This document shows, one piece after another, positions 37,493 to 47,749 of a stretch of DNA of 64,000 nucleotides. Origin of the DNA: Novosphingobium sp. MW5 (GTDB lineage Bacteria > Pseudomonadota > Alphaproteobacteria > Sphingomonadales > Sphingomonadaceae); contig JAPCWB010000001.1 of assembly GCA_025938935.1 (NCBI GenBank), positions 372,001-436,000 of the forward strand, given 5' to 3'. The notes beneath the pieces were generated by a model. It had not been told where the DNA came from and did no database searches. It was given only the letters and a program-made list of their open reading frames with translations. The first letter of the stretch is position 1; each line of letters begins with the position of its first letter. The translations under genes were made by a program, and so were the position numbers.

Positions 37493-38349
37493 TGCGGCGT
37501 TGCGGGCACGCTGCCGAGCGGCGGACGGACCAGCGCGCGGACCATGAAGAACAGGCCGATCAGGAACAACGGAATGGTCAGCCACTGGCCCATCGAAAGG
37601 CCGGTCTCCATCGCGAATTCGCGCAACTGGGCATCAGGTTCGCGGAAGAATTCGACGACGAAACGAGCCGCCGCGATCCCCGCAGTGAAAGTGCCAGCAA
37701 GCAGCCCCGGACGGAACCGCGCGCGCGTCTTCCAGAACAGGATCATCATGATAATCAGTAGCAGCAGACCTTCGAGCCCCGCTTCGTATAGCTGGCTGGG
37801 GTGGCGCGCCACCGGTCCGGCATCGGGAAAGACGATGGCCCAGGACACGTCCGGTCCTGCTGGCCGCCCCCAGAGCTCGCCATTGACGAAGTTCGCCAGC
37901 CGCCCGAACAGCATGCCGAAGGGCACGGCGACCGAGACATAGTCCGCCACCCGCAGGAAGTTGAGCTTTCCGCGCCACGATACCCAGGCAAAGGCCAGCA
38001 CCACGCCGAACAGGCCGCCGTGGAAGCTCATCCCGCCTTCCCACAGCTTGATCAGTTCACCCGGCTCGGTCAGCAGTTGCGGCGCGTAAAAGATCGCATA
38101 GCCCAGCCGCCCTCCCAGGATAATGCCCAGTGTGCAGTAGAAAAACAGGTCATCGGCATGGCGCTGCGCCAGCGGCGCGCCGGGCGTCTTGATCGCTTTC
38201 GACGTGTGCCAATAGGCCAGGATGATGCCCGCCAGATAGGCGAGGCTGTACCAGCGCAGGGTGAAGAAGCCGAGGTCGATGCCCCGCGTCAGGCCGAGAT
38301 CATCGAAATTGATCGGCTGTGAAACGGCGGCAAGCAATAGTGACAGCAA
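37489..38349 (-). CDS. lgt: Prolipoprotein diacylglyceryl transferase
   Basis: A 286-residue inner-membrane enzyme with seven membrane helices that transfers diacylglycerol from phosphatidylglycerol to the lipobox Cys of prolipoproteins. The Lgt signature GRLANFVNGELWGRP is present, with GGMSFHGGLFG before it and RHPSQLYEAGLEGL after it. It is the first gene of a tight operon with midA, an acyltransferase and a DUF1295 gene. It would modify Pal (49836-50366) and the lipoprotein at 60299-60865. Confidence 0.95.
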   Translation of the reverse strand: MLSLLLAAVSQPINFDDLGLTRGIDLGFFTLRWYSLAYLAGIILAYWHTSKAIKTPGAPLAQRHADDLFFYCTLGIILGGRLGYAIFYAPQLLTEPGELIKLWEGGMSFHGGLFGVVLAFAWVSWRGKLNFLRVADYVSVAVPFGMLFGRLANFVNGELWGRPAGPDVSWAIVFPDAGPVARHPSQLYEAGLEGLLLLIIMMILFWKTRARFRPGLLAGTFTAGIAAARFVVEFFREPDAQLREFAMETGLSMGQWLTIPLFLIGLFFMVRALVRPPLGSVPATPQ

Positions 38350-38457
38350 GGAACCGAACCCCTAGATAATTATCAGTAGCAGTCTTGGCACAGCGCGGCC
38401 CGCGATGGAACCGCCTGTGAACAAAGCACGCGCACGGGAAAGGATAGCCGAACGGCC

Positions 38458-40158
38458 ATGCCAAGCGAACTCGACCGGACCTTGAACGCCGTCATGGACG
38501 CGATGACCGCGCCGGGGGCCCTGCTGGAAACGGCGCAGGTCGAAGTGCGGGGTCGCCAATGGACCGTATTCCGCAATGCCCCGCCGAGCGTACCTGCCAT
38601 GCTCGCCCATTTCAGCGCGCAGCATGGCGAGCGGGAATTCCTTGTCGATGGTTCGGTGCGGCTGACTTTTGCCGAAGTTCTCGCCCTGTCGCGTGAGGCC
38701 GCTGAGGGGCTGGTGAACCGCCACGGCGTGCAAAAGGGTGACCGCATCGGCATCGCGGCGCGCAATTCGGCCAACTGGGTCATCGCCTATTTCGGCGTGC
38801 TGATCGCCGGTGGCTGTGCGGCGCTGCTCAACGGCTGGTGGACCGGCGAGGAAATGTCGGACGGCATCCGCCTGGCCGATTGCAAGCTGATCCTTGCCGA
38901 CGCCCCCCGCGCCGCGCGTATCGAGGCGGTGGACCACGGAGCAGAAGTACTGGTCTTCGACCACGGCGATCCGCGCGAGGGGCTCTCAGGCCTGCTCGGC
39001 TCCGGCGCGGCAGAATTGCCCGCGCTGATCGGCGATGACCTTGCCACCATCCTCTACACCTCAGGCTCTACCGGCCAGTCCAAGGGCGCGCTGTCCGACC
39101 ACCGCGCGGTAGTGCAGGCGACAATGAACTTCGCCGCGAACACGCTGATGCTTTTCCAGTACCATTCCGCCCGCGGCGAAGTGCCGCCCGGAATGCTGCC
39201 GGCAGCGCTGCTCGCAGTGCCTCTGTTCCATGTGACCGGCGAGATTCCGGTCCTGCTGCAAAGCGTGGTCACTGGCCGCAAGGTAGTGATCATGGCGAAA
39301 TGGGATGCCGAGGATGCGATGCGGCTGATGGCGGCAGAGCGCGTCACCTATTTCGTCGGCGTACCGCTGATGAGCTACGAAATCGCCAGCCACCCGAACC
39401 GCGCCCAATACGACCTGTCGAGTTGCGTCCACTTCGCCGCAGGCGGCGCGCCGCGCCCGGTGAGCCATGTGCGCACCATCCGCGATGCCCTGCCCACAGG
39501 CTACCCGATCCTGGGCTATGGACTTACCGAGACCAACGCAGTCGGCTGCGGCAACTTCAATGAGAATTACCTCGACAAGCCGGGTTCGACCGGCCCCGCC
39601 AGCCGCCCCCTGGTCGAAGTCGCCGCGCTGGGAGAAAGCGGACAGGTCCTCGGCCCGAACGAAACCGGCGAAGTGGCGATACGCACGATCTGCAACTTTG
39701 TCGGTTACTGGAACAACGCCGAGGCCACCGCCGCGGCGATGACCGAAGACGGCTGGTTCCTCTCTGGCGACCTCGGCTATCTTGACGAGGACGGCTACCT
39801 GTTCATCGTCGACCGCAAGAAGGATGTGATCATCCGCGGCGGGGAGAATATTACCGCCAGCGAAATCGAAGCCGCGCTTTACAGCCACCCCGGCATTGCC
39901 GAGGCCAGCGTTTTCGGCCTGCCCGACGAGCGGCTGGGCGAAGTTCCGGTGGCGGTTTACCTGGCCCATGAGGGCATCGACGTGACCGGCGACGACCTGC
40001 GCGAGTTCCTTTGCAGCCAGATCGCCCATTTCAAGATACCGGTGCAATTCTGGCGGGAATCCGATAGGCTGCCCCGGCTCGGAACCGAAAAGGTCGACAA
40101 GCGTGCCCTGAAGGCGCGTTACTCGGCCAAGTGGACGGGCGCGAAACAACGGGCCTGA
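38458..40158 (+). CDS. AMP-dependent acyl-CoA ligase/synthetase
   Basis: A 566-residue ANL-superfamily enzyme that activates a carboxylic acid as acyl-AMP and then as CoA thioester. Motifs are LYTSGSTGQSKGA (P-loop), YGLTETNAVG, DGWFLSGDLGYLDEDGYL and RKKDVIIRGGENI; the C-terminal catalytic Lys is probably in GTEKVDKRA. The substrate, a fatty or aromatic acid, cannot be told. It has little space before glnD. Confidence 0.88.
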   Translation: MPSELDRTLNAVMDAMTAPGALLETAQVEVRGRQWTVFRNAPPSVPAMLAHFSAQHGEREFLVDGSVRLTFAEVLALSREAAEGLVNRHGVQKGDRIGIAARNSANWVIAYFGVLIAGGCAALLNGWWTGEEMSDGIRLADCKLILADAPRAARIEAVDHGAEVLVFDHGDPREGLSGLLGSGAAELPALIGDDLATILYTSGSTGQSKGALSDHRAVVQATMNFAANTLMLFQYHSARGEVPPGMLPAALLAVPLFHVTGEIPVLLQSVVTGRKVVIMAKWDAEDAMRLMAAERVTYFVGVPLMSYEIASHPNRAQYDLSSCVHFAAGGAPRPVSHVRTIRDALPTGYPILGYGLTETNAVGCGNFNENYLDKPGSTGPASRPLVEVAALGESGQVLGPNETGEVAIRTICNFVGYWNNAEATAAAMTEDGWFLSGDLGYLDEDGYLFIVDRKKDVIIRGGENITASEIEAALYSHPGIAEASVFGLPDERLGEVPVAVYLAHEGIDVTGDDLREFLCSQIAHFKIPVQFWRESDRLPRLGTEKVDKRALKARYSAKWTGAKQRA

Positions 40159-40161
40159 CAT

Positions 40162-42915
40162 TTGACTTTCCAACGCATTGCCAACCAGCGCGCGATCATC
40201 GACCGGCGCGCGCTCGCCTCTGCCATCGAGGATGTCGTGGCCGATCAGGGCGCGGAGAAGGGCCGTCCGCGCGTGGTCGAACTGCTGCGCGCCGCGCTGA
40301 AGGGCGGCAAGGCGGAGATCGAACGCCGCCTGATGGACAAGCCCTCCGCCGGCCACGAATGCGCCGCAGCCATGGCCTTCCTTGTCGACCAACTGGTCCG
40401 CGTGATCCACGATCACGTCATCGGCAATGTCTATCGCGCCAGCAACCGCTCCACTGGCGAACGCCTGACGATCATGGCGGTCGGCGGCTATGGCCGGGGG
40501 GAAATGGCGCCCCATTCGGACGTCGACATCGCCTTCCTCACCCCGGGTAAGCAGACCGCCTGGTGCGAGCAGGTGATCGAGGCGATGCTCTATTTCCTCT
40601 GGGACCTCGGCCTAAAGATCGGCCATTCGAGCCGCAGCCTTGACGACATGGTCCGCATGGCGCGCGGTGACCTGACCATCCGCACGGCATTGCTCGAAGG
40701 ACGTTATGTCTGGGGCGATCAGGACCTGTTTGACGAGGCGAACCGCCGCTTCTGGGCGGAAGTCGTCGCCGGGACCGAGCGCGATTTTGTCTCCGAAAAG
40801 CTTGGCGAGCGGAACGACCGGCACAAACGGCTGGGAGACAGCCGCTATGTCGTCGAACCCAACGTCAAGGAAGGCAAGGGCGGCCTGCGCGATCTGCACA
40901 CGCTCTACTGGATCGGCAAATATATCCACAAGGTGCGCGACGCCTCCGAACTCGTCGATGTCGGCCTGCTGACCGCTAACGAATACCGCGCGTTCAAGCG
41001 GGCCGAGACCTTTTTCTGGGCTGTGCGCTGCCACCTCCACGCGATCACCAACCGCGCAGAGGACCGCTTGACCTTTGACCTCCAGCGCGAAGTTGCCGCC
41101 CGCATGGGCTTTGCCGACCGCCCGGGCAAGAGCGCGGTCGAGCGGTTCATGCAGTACTTTTTCCTGCAGGCGAAACGGGTGGGGGCGCTGACGGGCCTGT
41201 TCCTCAGCCAGCTTGACGAACAGTTTGCCAAGAAGCAGCCGCGCGGGCTCCTCGCCGGCTTCCGCGCCCGGTCGCGCACGCTGACCGGCGGCTGGAAGGT
41301 GTTCGGCGGCAAGATTGATACGCCTTCTGACGACTGGTTTGAGAAGGACCCGGTCCGGCTGATCGAGCTGTTTCACGTGGCCGATACCAACCAACTCGAA
41401 GTGCACCCCAGCGCCATGCGGCGGGCTTCGCGCGATGCCAAGTTGATCGACGCCAAGGTGCGCGCCGACCCGCGCGCCAATGCCCTGTTCCTTGACCTGC
41501 TGACCAGCCGCAACGACCCTGAAACGGTGCTGCGATGGATGAACGAGGCCGATGTCTTCGGCCGCTTCGTTCCCGACTTCGGGCGGGTCAACGCGCAGAT
41601 GCAGTTCGACATGTATCACCACTATACGGTCGACGAGCATACCATCCGCGCCATCGGCCTGCTGGCCGAGATCGAACGCGGCGAGCGCAAGGAGGACCAC
41701 CCGCTTGCCACCATGCTGCTGCCGCAGATTCGCTCGCGCCGGGTGACCTATTGCGCCGTCCTGCTGCACGACATCGCCAAGGGGCGCGGCGGCGATCATT
41801 CGGTGCTGGGGGCGGAGGTTGCGAGGAAGCTCTGTCCGCGCTTTGGGCTGGACGAGGGCGAGACCGAGATGGTTGCCTGGCTGGTGCGCCATCACCTGAT
41901 GATGAGCGACACGGCCTTTCGCCGCGACCTGGCCGACTGGAAGACGATCGGTGACTTCGTCGAGGTGGTCCATTCGATCGAGAACCTGCGCCAGCTCACC
42001 CTGCTGACCATCGTCGATATTCGCGCGGTGGGGCCCGGCACCTGGAACAGCTGGAAGCGGCAATTGCTCGGCGATCTGTACGGCGCAGCTGAAGAACGCC
42101 TGCGGCTTGGCCACGCCATGCACGGACGCAGCGAACGTGTTGCCCGCAAGAAGGAAAAGGCGCGGGAACTGCTGGGCAAACAGGGCGCACTGGTCGATTC
42201 GGTCGGCCAGCAGCTTGGCGATGCCTACTGGATCGCCGAGCCCGAGGACATCATCGCCTGGAACCTCAGGCAGCTCGACGCCGCCAAGGGCGCGCCGCTG
42301 CATGTGGCTTGCGAATACTATGCGGCGCGCGGGGCCACACTGGTAACGGTGATCGCCGCCGACCATCCCGGCCTGTTCTACCGCATCGCCGGGGGCATCC
42401 ACCTGGCCGGCGGCAACATCATCGACGCACGCATCCACACCGCGCGCAACGGCTTCGCGGTCGATAATTTCCTCGTCCAGGACCCGCTGGGGCGCCCGTT
42501 CAGCGAAGGCGACCAGCTCAAGCGCATCGAGACGATGATCGCCGATGCCCTCGCCAACCGCGTCAAGCTGGTGCCGCGGCTTGCCGCCCGCCCGCTCGCC
42601 CGCCCGCGCGCCGAAGCCTTTGTCGTGCGCCCCGGGGTTGCCTTCGACAACAAGGCTTCGAACCGCTTCACCGTGGTCGAGGTTGCCGCGCGTGACCGGC
42701 CGGCCCTGCTCAACCGCCTTGCTCGCGCCCTGTTCGAGGCGCGGCTGATCGTCCATTCGGCCCATATCGCCACCTACGGCGAGCGCGCGGTCGATACGTT
42801 CTACGTCACCGACGTCCTGGGTGAGAAGCTGGAACAGGCGGGCCGGATGAAGGAAGTCGAGAAGGCGCTGCTGGAAGCTGCCGGCGAGGACACGGTAGAG
42901 GTCGAAGCTGCGTAA
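40162..42915 (+). CDS. glnD: Bifunctional [protein-PII] uridylyltransferase/uridylyl-removing enzyme
   Basis: A 917-residue nitrogen sensor that uridylylates PII proteins when glutamine is low and reverses this when it is high. The nucleotidyltransferase motif is [19 protein letters not shown] (about 110-130). The HD domain (about 450-570) has [13 protein letters not shown], and two ACT domains at the C-terminus start near [15 protein letters not shown] and [16 protein letters not shown]. The start is TTG at 40162, three bases after the previous stop; no ATG is available near the conserved N-terminus. Confidence 0.95.
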   Translation: MTFQRIANQRAIIDRRALASAIEDVVADQGAEKGRPRVVELLRAALKGGKAEIERRLMDKPSAGHECAAAMAFLVDQLVRVIHDHVIGNVYRASNRSTGERLTIMAVGGYGRGEMAPHSDVDIAFLTPGKQTAWCEQVIEAMLYFLWDLGLKIGHSSRSLDDMVRMARGDLTIRTALLEGRYVWGDQDLFDEANRRFWAEVVAGTERDFVSEKLGERNDRHKRLGDSRYVVEPNVKEGKGGLRDLHTLYWIGKYIHKVRDASELVDVGLLTANEYRAFKRAETFFWAVRCHLHAITNRAEDRLTFDLQREVAARMGFADRPGKSAVERFMQYFFLQAKRVGALTGLFLSQLDEQFAKKQPRGLLAGFRARSRTLTGGWKVFGGKIDTPSDDWFEKDPVRLIELFHVADTNQLEVHPSAMRRASRDAKLIDAKVRADPRANALFLDLLTSRNDPETVLRWMNEADVFGRFVPDFGRVNAQMQFDMYHHYTVDEHTIRAIGLLAEIERGERKEDHPLATMLLPQIRSRRVTYCAVLLHDIAKGRGGDHSVLGAEVARKLCPRFGLDEGETEMVAWLVRHHLMMSDTAFRRDLADWKTIGDFVEVVHSIENLRQLTLLTIVDIRAVGPGTWNSWKRQLLGDLYGAAEERLRLGHAMHGRSERVARKKEKARELLGKQGALVDSVGQQLGDAYWIAEPEDIIAWNLRQLDAAKGAPLHVACEYYAARGATLVTVIAADHPGLFYRIAGGIHLAGGNIIDARIHTARNGFAVDNFLVQDPLGRPFSEGDQLKRIETMIADALANRVKLVPRLAARPLARPRAEAFVVRPGVAFDNKASNRFTVVEVAARDRPALLNRLARALFEARLIVHSAHIATYGERAVDTFYVTDVLGEKLEQAGRMKEVEKALLEAAGEDTVEVEAA

Positions 42916-42943
42916 TTTTCCGCCTCACGGCGATGCGGTCCGG

Positions 42944-43060
42944 GCATCCGCCCGGACCTTGCAACACCAGCCCGCTCCCCCGGCCCGACCACCCACAGGG
43001 TACCTTATCGGGTGGTCGGGCCGGGGGAGCGGGCTGGTGTTGCAAGCCGATCGCGGATGC
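42944..43060. repeat. Long perfect inverted repeat (37-bp arms) between glnD and infC
   Basis: Arms 42958-42994 and 43010-43046 are perfect reverse complements (37 bp, 15-base loop). A second outer pair GCATCCGC (42944-42951) and GCGGATGC (43053-43060) extends the cruciform. It starts 29 bases after the glnD stop and ends 89 bases before the infC start. It is far longer than a usual terminator and lacks a T-tract. It could be a REP/MITE-like palindromic element, an RNA stabiliser, or part of an infC leader control structure. Assembly artefact is unlikely but possible. Confidence 0.8.
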
Positions 43061-43148
43061 GATTGGCGCACCCGACCAAGACTCCCCTTCCCCAAACCCG
43101 CGATTCGCATTAAGGACCGCCCCGAAGACCATAACAGGAGAAGACACT

Positions 43149-43691
43149 ATAGCTCCCCCACCCCGGCGCATGCTGCAGCCCCCCGTGAAGAGCGGGCCGC
43201 GCTACAACCATCTCATCCAGTCGGACAAGGTCCGCGTGATCGATGAGAATGGCGAGAATATCGGCGTCATGTACACCCGCGAAGCGATCGAGCAGGCGGC
43301 CGAAGTCGGCCTCGACCTGGTCGAGGTTTCGCCCAATGCCGACCCGCCGGTCTGCAAGTTCCTCGATGTCGGCAAGTTCCGCTACGAGGCCCAGAAGAAG
43401 GCCAACCTCGCCCGCAAGACCCAGAAGACGCAGGAGATCAAGGAGATCAAGATGCGTCCGAACATCGACGATCATGACTATGATACGAAGATGAAGGCGA
43501 TCCACAAGTTCATCGGCGAAGGTGACAAGGTCAAGGTCACCCTGCGCTTCCGCGGCCGCGAACTCGCGCACCAGCAGCTGGGCATGAACCTGCTGCGCCG
43601 CGTGCAGGAGGATACTGCCGAGATCGCCAAGATCGAAGCTTATCCCCGCATGGAAGGCCGCCAGATGCTGATGGTGATTTCACCAAAGTAA
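43149..43691 (+). CDS. infC: Translation initiation factor IF-3 with apparent AUA start
   Basis: IF-3 binds the 30S subunit, proofreads the start codon and prevents 50S joining. The two-domain family sequence is complete: [37 protein letters not shown], and C-terminal [14 protein letters not shown] [17 protein letters not shown], ending [11 protein letters not shown]. Upstream AGGAG (43136-43140) is 8 bases from an in-frame ATA at 43149, giving 180 residues. The first ATG (43170) has no RBS. infC often uses a rare start codon (AUU in E. coli) so that IF-3 represses itself, so ATA is preferred here. Confidence 0.9.
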   Translation: MAPPPRRMLQPPVKSGPRYNHLIQSDKVRVIDENGENIGVMYTREAIEQAAEVGLDLVEVSPNADPPVCKFLDVGKFRYEAQKKANLARKTQKTQEIKEIKMRPNIDDHDYDTKMKAIHKFIGEGDKVKVTLRFRGRELAHQQLGMNLLRRVQEDTAEIAKIEAYPRMEGRQMLMVISPK

Positions 43692-43714
43692 GGCCAGCCC
43701 CGACAGGGAACAGA

Positions 43715-43746
43715 AAAAGGGGCGCACCGCAGGGTGCGCCCCTTTT
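43715..43746 (+). terminator. infC rho-independent terminator
   Basis: Perfect 14-bp stem (43715-43728 with 43733-43746) with a 4-base loop and T-rich end, 24 bases after the infC stop. It can also end transcription from the convergent gene. Confidence 0.88.
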
Positions 43747-43762
43747 CGTTTCCGGCATCGGA

Positions 43763-44146
43763 TCAGCGCTTGGCCTGGGCCTTGCTCATCAGCACACCAA
43801 GCACGACCGCGACCAGCAGCAGTGCTGGAACGTCGCCCAGCAAGTGCCCCTGATGCATGGGGTCGCTGGTCGATTGGAGCGCCATGACCACGGCATGGAC
43901 CACGCTTGACCAGACGGTGAACCAGATCAGCGAGGCATTGGCCAGCGGGTTGCTCGCCGCCCGGACCAGGAACACGCCAAGCGTGGCATAAACGCCGACG
44001 ATCATCATGAAATAGTTGCTCGAGGCCGGCACCCCTTCATGCCAGGCCCAGCCCGAGGGCCAGAACATGGCCAGTGGATAGATCAGGCAAAAGATCACGC
44101 CGAACACGGTCAGCGCCAGCGAAAGCAATCTTGAATTGTCAGGCAT
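43763..44146 (-). CDS. Four-helix membrane protein, unknown (DUF6632-like)
   Basis: A 127-residue protein with four hydrophobic helices and the conserved-looking stretch HQGHLLGDVPALLL near the C-terminus, typical of a small family of bacterial membrane proteins (DUF6632-like; assignment uncertain). The ATG at 44146 is chosen because GGGGG lies 8 bases upstream; 44152 is too close to it. No operon partner. Confidence 0.65.
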   Translation of the reverse strand: MPDNSRLLSLALTVFGVIFCLIYPLAMFWPSGWAWHEGVPASSNYFMMIVGVYATLGVFLVRAASNPLANASLIWFTVWSSVVHAVVMALQSTSDPMHQGHLLGDVPALLLVAVVLGVLMSKAQAKR

Positions 44147-44279
44147 GTTCATTTCCCCCTGTGACCCACACGCATAGGTCACCCATTTCGTCGCGATAGC
44201 AATAGCCGCTCTTCCCGATCGGAGGCCAACGCCGCAGGAGCGACCGCTTTGTGCTGATAGCCATCCAGCCGAAGCGTGT

Positions 44280-44815
44280 TCAGTCCGAGTCGGACAGGGC
44301 TCCGATGATGCGTTGATCAAGCGCGTTCTTTTTGCTGAGACTGTCGATCACCCTGTCAGATGAAGGGGCGCCGGCCTTGGCGAACAGGATAAACCGCTCT
44401 CCAGCCTTGCCATCGACAGCGTCACCTCCGCCAGTTGGTCCGCATGAGGTGAACGACTTGTACTCAAGCCAGAAGCCTTTGCGGCTAGGTGCGCCCCTGA
44501 TCCATTTGACCGGCAGTATGAAAGCCGATTGGCCGGGACCATAGAACGGGGCCTTGCCGAGTCGAATCTTGCTGACCTTGCCGATAAAGATCGCGGGACT
44601 TTCCTGCCAAAGCCAGGCCTGACGCTGCAACCTGCCGGTGCGCACAGCAGTTGCCATTTCATCCTTCAGTTTTTCCAACCGAGCCTGATAGTCCGCGTCA
44701 CCCTCCCCCGCCATCGGTAATGGCGGAGGTGGGGGGGCGGACAGGCATGGACTTCGCCGGAAAGTGCCAGGCCGGCGGCCAACAGCCCAAAACAAGGCAG
44801 GCACTTTCGGTTCAA
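44280..44815 (-). CDS. Secreted protein of unknown function (frameshifted in a C run)
   Basis: A TTG start at 44815 with GGAG 7 bases upstream opens a signal peptide (KCLPCFGLLAAGLALSGEV, ending in HAC). The frame then breaks in a seven-C run (44731-44737 on plus as G); one more C joins it to PLPMAGEGDADYQARLEK and a 178-residue protein. The mature part has IFIGKVSKIRLG, FILPVKWIRGAPS and GERFILFAKAGAP, a pattern of small periplasmic proteins with an OB/netrin-like core. Function unknown. Confidence 0.6.
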
Positions 44816-44921
44816 AGCAGGTCTCCAATCCGCTTGAAATATGGCTGCGTTCTCCCGCTTTCGGCAAGACCATGAATATGTCTCGCCAAGCCTCACCGAG
44901 TTGGTTACAGACGAAACCATT

Positions 44922-46196
44922 ATGGCAAAATCCCCCAAAGACACCACGATTGGCAACCGCCAGCTGAAGCCCTCCACCCTGATGATGGGCTATGGCTATG
45001 ACCCCTCGCTATCCGAAGGCAGCCTGAAGCCGCCGATTTTCCTCACCTCGACCTTCGCTTTCCCCAGCGCCGCCGAGGGCAAGCGGTTCTTCGAAGGCAT
45101 CACCGGCAAGCGCCCCGGCGGCAGCGATGGCCTGGTCTATTCGCGCTTCAACGGCCCGAACCAGCAGATCCTGGAAGAGCGCCTTTCGCTGTGGGACGGC
45201 GCGGAGGAAGCGCTGGTCTTCTCCAGCGGCATGTCTGCGATCGCCACCCTGCTGCTCGCCTTCTGCAACCACGGCGACGTGATCGTCCATTCCGGCCCGC
45301 TTTACGCCGCGACCGAAGGCTTCATCGCCAAGACCCTGTCGCGCTTCGGTATCGGCTATGTCGATTTCGCCGCAGGGGCCGAACCCGCGGAGATCGAGGC
45401 GGCGCTGGCCAAGGGCAAGGAACTCGCCGCGAAACAGGGCGGCAAGGTCGCCATGGTCTATCTCGAAAGCCCGGCCAACCCGACCAATGCCCTCGTCGAT
45501 ATCGAGGCCGTCGCCGCCGCGCGTGATGCCGCGCTGGGGGCTGAATGCCCGATCGCCATCGACAATACCTTCCTCGGGCCCCTGTGGCAGCAGCCGCTGA
45601 AACAGGGTGCGGACGTGGTGGTCTATTCGCTGACCAAGTATGCCGGCGGCCATTCGGACCTGGTTGCGGGCGGCTTGACGGGCGCAAAGCGCTGGATGGA
45701 TCCCATCCGCATGTTGCGCAACACCATGGGCACCATCCTCGATCCCAACACGGCGTGGATGCTGCTGCGCAGCCTCGAAACCGTCGAACTGCGCATGACC
45801 CGCTCAGGCGAAAACGCAGCGAAGGTCTGCGCTTACCTGAAGAGCCATCCCAAGGTCGAAGGCCTCGGCTACCTCGGTGATATCGACGATCCGCGCCAGC
45901 AGGACATCTACAACCGCCACTGCACCGGCGCGGGCAGCACCTTTTCGGTCTTCATCAAGGGCGGCGAGGCGGAGAGCTTCCGCTTCCTCGACGCGCTGAA
46001 GATCGCCAAGCTCGCAGTAAGCCTTGGCGGCACCGAGACTCTGGCCAGCCACCCGGCGAGCATGACGCACTTGTCCGTGCCTGACGAACGCAAGGCCATG
46101 CTCGGCATCACCGACAGCCTGGTGCGCATCTCGATCGGCATCGAGGACGCGGACGACCTGATCGCCGACTTCGAACAGGCGCTGGCGGCAGTGTAA
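44922..46196 (+). CDS. Cystathionine gamma-lyase/synthase family PLP enzyme
   Basis: A 424-residue PLP-dependent enzyme of the Cys/Met metabolism family. The PLP Lys is in VVYSLTKYAGGHSD. The phosphate-binding SSGMSAIATLLLA, the YSRFNGPNQQILEERL Tyr/Arg pair and the C-terminal RISIGIEDADDLIADFEQAL are typical. It could be a methionine gamma-lyase, cystathionine gamma-synthase or O-acetylhomoserine sulfhydrylase. No met gene is adjacent and no SAM riboswitch was recognised in the leader. Confidence 0.85.
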   Translation: MAKSPKDTTIGNRQLKPSTLMMGYGYDPSLSEGSLKPPIFLTSTFAFPSAAEGKRFFEGITGKRPGGSDGLVYSRFNGPNQQILEERLSLWDGAEEALVFSSGMSAIATLLLAFCNHGDVIVHSGPLYAATEGFIAKTLSRFGIGYVDFAAGAEPAEIEAALAKGKELAAKQGGKVAMVYLESPANPTNALVDIEAVAAARDAALGAECPIAIDNTFLGPLWQQPLKQGADVVVYSLTKYAGGHSDLVAGGLTGAKRWMDPIRMLRNTMGTILDPNTAWMLLRSLETVELRMTRSGENAAKVCAYLKSHPKVEGLGYLGDIDDPRQQDIYNRHCTGAGSTFSVFIKGGEAESFRFLDALKIAKLAVSLGGTETLASHPASMTHLSVPDERKAMLGITDSLVRISIGIEDADDLIADFEQALAAV

Positions 46197-46201
46197 TGAA
46201 C

Positions 46202-46229
46202 GGAAGCCCCCGCGCAGGCGGGGGCTTCC
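46202..46229. terminator. Perfect 12-bp terminator between convergent genes
   Basis: GGAAGCCCCCGC and GCGGGGGCTTCC with a 4-base loop, 5 bases after the PLP enzyme stop and 8 before the DUF418 stop. Serves both strands. Confidence 0.85.
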
Positions 46230-46236
46230 TTTCTGT

Positions 46237-47535
46237 TCAGAGCTTCATCGGCTGGCGCTGCCAGTAGGTCAGCGAGCGCCACAACCATTCCATCGGGCCA
46301 AAGCGGAAGCGCGCCAGCCAAAGCGGGCTCCAGACCAGTTCGGCCAGCCACACGCCCGCGACGACCAGGTAGAGCTGGTACCGCTCAAAGTGGCCATAGA
46401 GCCCGAAACCGAAGCCATAGAACAACGCGGTGCAGATCAGCGTCTGGGCAATGTAATTGCTCAACGCCATCTGCCCGACGGCCGCCAATGCGCGCTGCAG
46501 GCCCTTCAGCGCGCCCAGCCGGATGACCGTGAGGGCAAGGCCGAGGTGCCCGATCACCATGGCGAGGCGGCTGAACTGATAGGTCCGGTCGGCTTCGGAG
46601 AAGGCTATGGGCGAGAAATTGCCAGCATAGATGTGCTGCAACTCATACCAGCCGAGCGGCAGGCCGATTGCGTAGCCGGCGACCATCATGGTCACATAGG
46701 TCCGCACAGGCTTGCCGCCGCCGAGGTAACCCAACTTCAGCAGCCCCATGCCAAGCAGCATGAAGGGGATCATGTCGAACAGCAGCCAGTAGGGCGCGGT
46801 GGTCCACTGGAATTCGTAGCTGGATTCCCACTGGCCGGTGACTGCCTGCCACCACGAACCACTGTGGATCGCCCGCAGTCCGGCGGCAGCTTCAGGACTG
46901 GGCGTGTAGTGTTCCAGCGCCCCGCCCCATTCCTTCAGCGCCTCCTCCTGCTCATGGTTGAGCTTCTGTCCCGCCGCCTTGGCCTGCTCTGCCATCTGTG
47001 CCACGGCCTGCGTTTCGACGAGGGCATTGGCCTTGTAACCGGTGATCGCGGCGGCACAGGCGAGCAGCAAGAGAGCGGCGATGATCTGGGTCTTTGCAGG
47101 CAGCTTGCGCGGCGCGAAGAGAACCAGCCCGCAGAGCGAATAGGCAAACAGGATCTCGCCGTACCACAGCAGCAGCGCCCAGTGGATCACGCCGAACAGC
47201 ATCATCCAGAGCATCCTGCGAAAATGGATTTCGGCGGCCATGATGCCCGCACCCGCGCTTTCCATGCGGTCGGTCATCAGGACGATCCCGGCACCGAACA
47301 GCAGCGAGAAGATCCCCCGCATGGTCCCTTCGAAGCCGACCTGGATAACGTCGTAGGCGACCTTGTTCCAGCCTTCCGCGCCGCCGTCGGCGAGCGGATT
47401 GCTATAGGCCTGACCCAGCAGGCCAAAGGCGGTGATGTTCATCATCAGGATGCCGAGCAGCGAGATGCCTCGCAGCACGTCGAGCGACTGGACGCGGGCG
47501 GCCTTTGCCACCGGCGCAACGGCTGTATCGGACAT
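46237..47535 (-). CDS. DUF418 (YeiB-like) membrane protein
   Basis: A 432-residue protein with about ten membrane helices. The N-terminal SLDVLRGISLLGILMMNI and the C-terminal GQMALSNYIAQTLICT region identify the DUF418/YeiB family, related to OpgC and acyltransferase-3 membrane folds. Transport or acyl transfer has been proposed; the role is unknown. ATG 47535 is chosen for the conserved start MSDTAVAPVAKAAR. Confidence 0.85.
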   Translation of the reverse strand: MSDTAVAPVAKAARVQSLDVLRGISLLGILMMNITAFGLLGQAYSNPLADGGAEGWNKVAYDVIQVGFEGTMRGIFSLLFGAGIVLMTDRMESAGAGIMAAEIHFRRMLWMMLFGVIHWALLLWYGEILFAYSLCGLVLFAPRKLPAKTQIIAALLLLACAAAITGYKANALVETQAVAQMAEQAKAAGQKLNHEQEEALKEWGGALEHYTPSPEAAAGLRAIHSGSWWQAVTGQWESSYEFQWTTAPYWLLFDMIPFMLLGMGLLKLGYLGGGKPVRTYVTMMVAGYAIGLPLGWYELQHIYAGNFSPIAFSEADRTYQFSRLAMVIGHLGLALTVIRLGALKGLQRALAAVGQMALSNYIAQTLICTALFYGFGFGLYGHFERYQLYLVVAGVWLAELVWSPLWLARFRFGPMEWLWRSLTYWQRQPMKL

Positions 47536-47749
47536 AGGTCCATTCCCCCCGAGGCGAGTTGCCTTGCGTGCGGACCCTGATCGCCTCGGCCTGCCCCACT
47601 CGGCCGGGTGATGGGGGAAGCTAACCCGGCACCGGAAGGATAGCAAGCACCGCTCCGGCGATTGCCCTGCCGATTGACCGGGTGCGGCCAATCGCGGACA
47701 ACCCGCGGCCAAGGGAGGCCACAGCCGACCGATTGGGAGAGTGCTGTAA

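Noticed and set aside
38350..38354. GGAAC upstream of the acyl-CoA ligase gene
   Set aside because: No GTT follows at the 16-17 base spacing, so it is not an EcfG promoter.
43706..43710. GGAAC after infC
   Set aside because: No -10 element at the right spacing; it lies directly in front of a terminator.
44816..44921. Possible SAM riboswitch in the leader of the cystathionine gamma-lyase family gene
   Set aside because: No match to SAM-I, SAM-II or SAM/SAH core sequences could be found by eye, and the leader has no strong stems.
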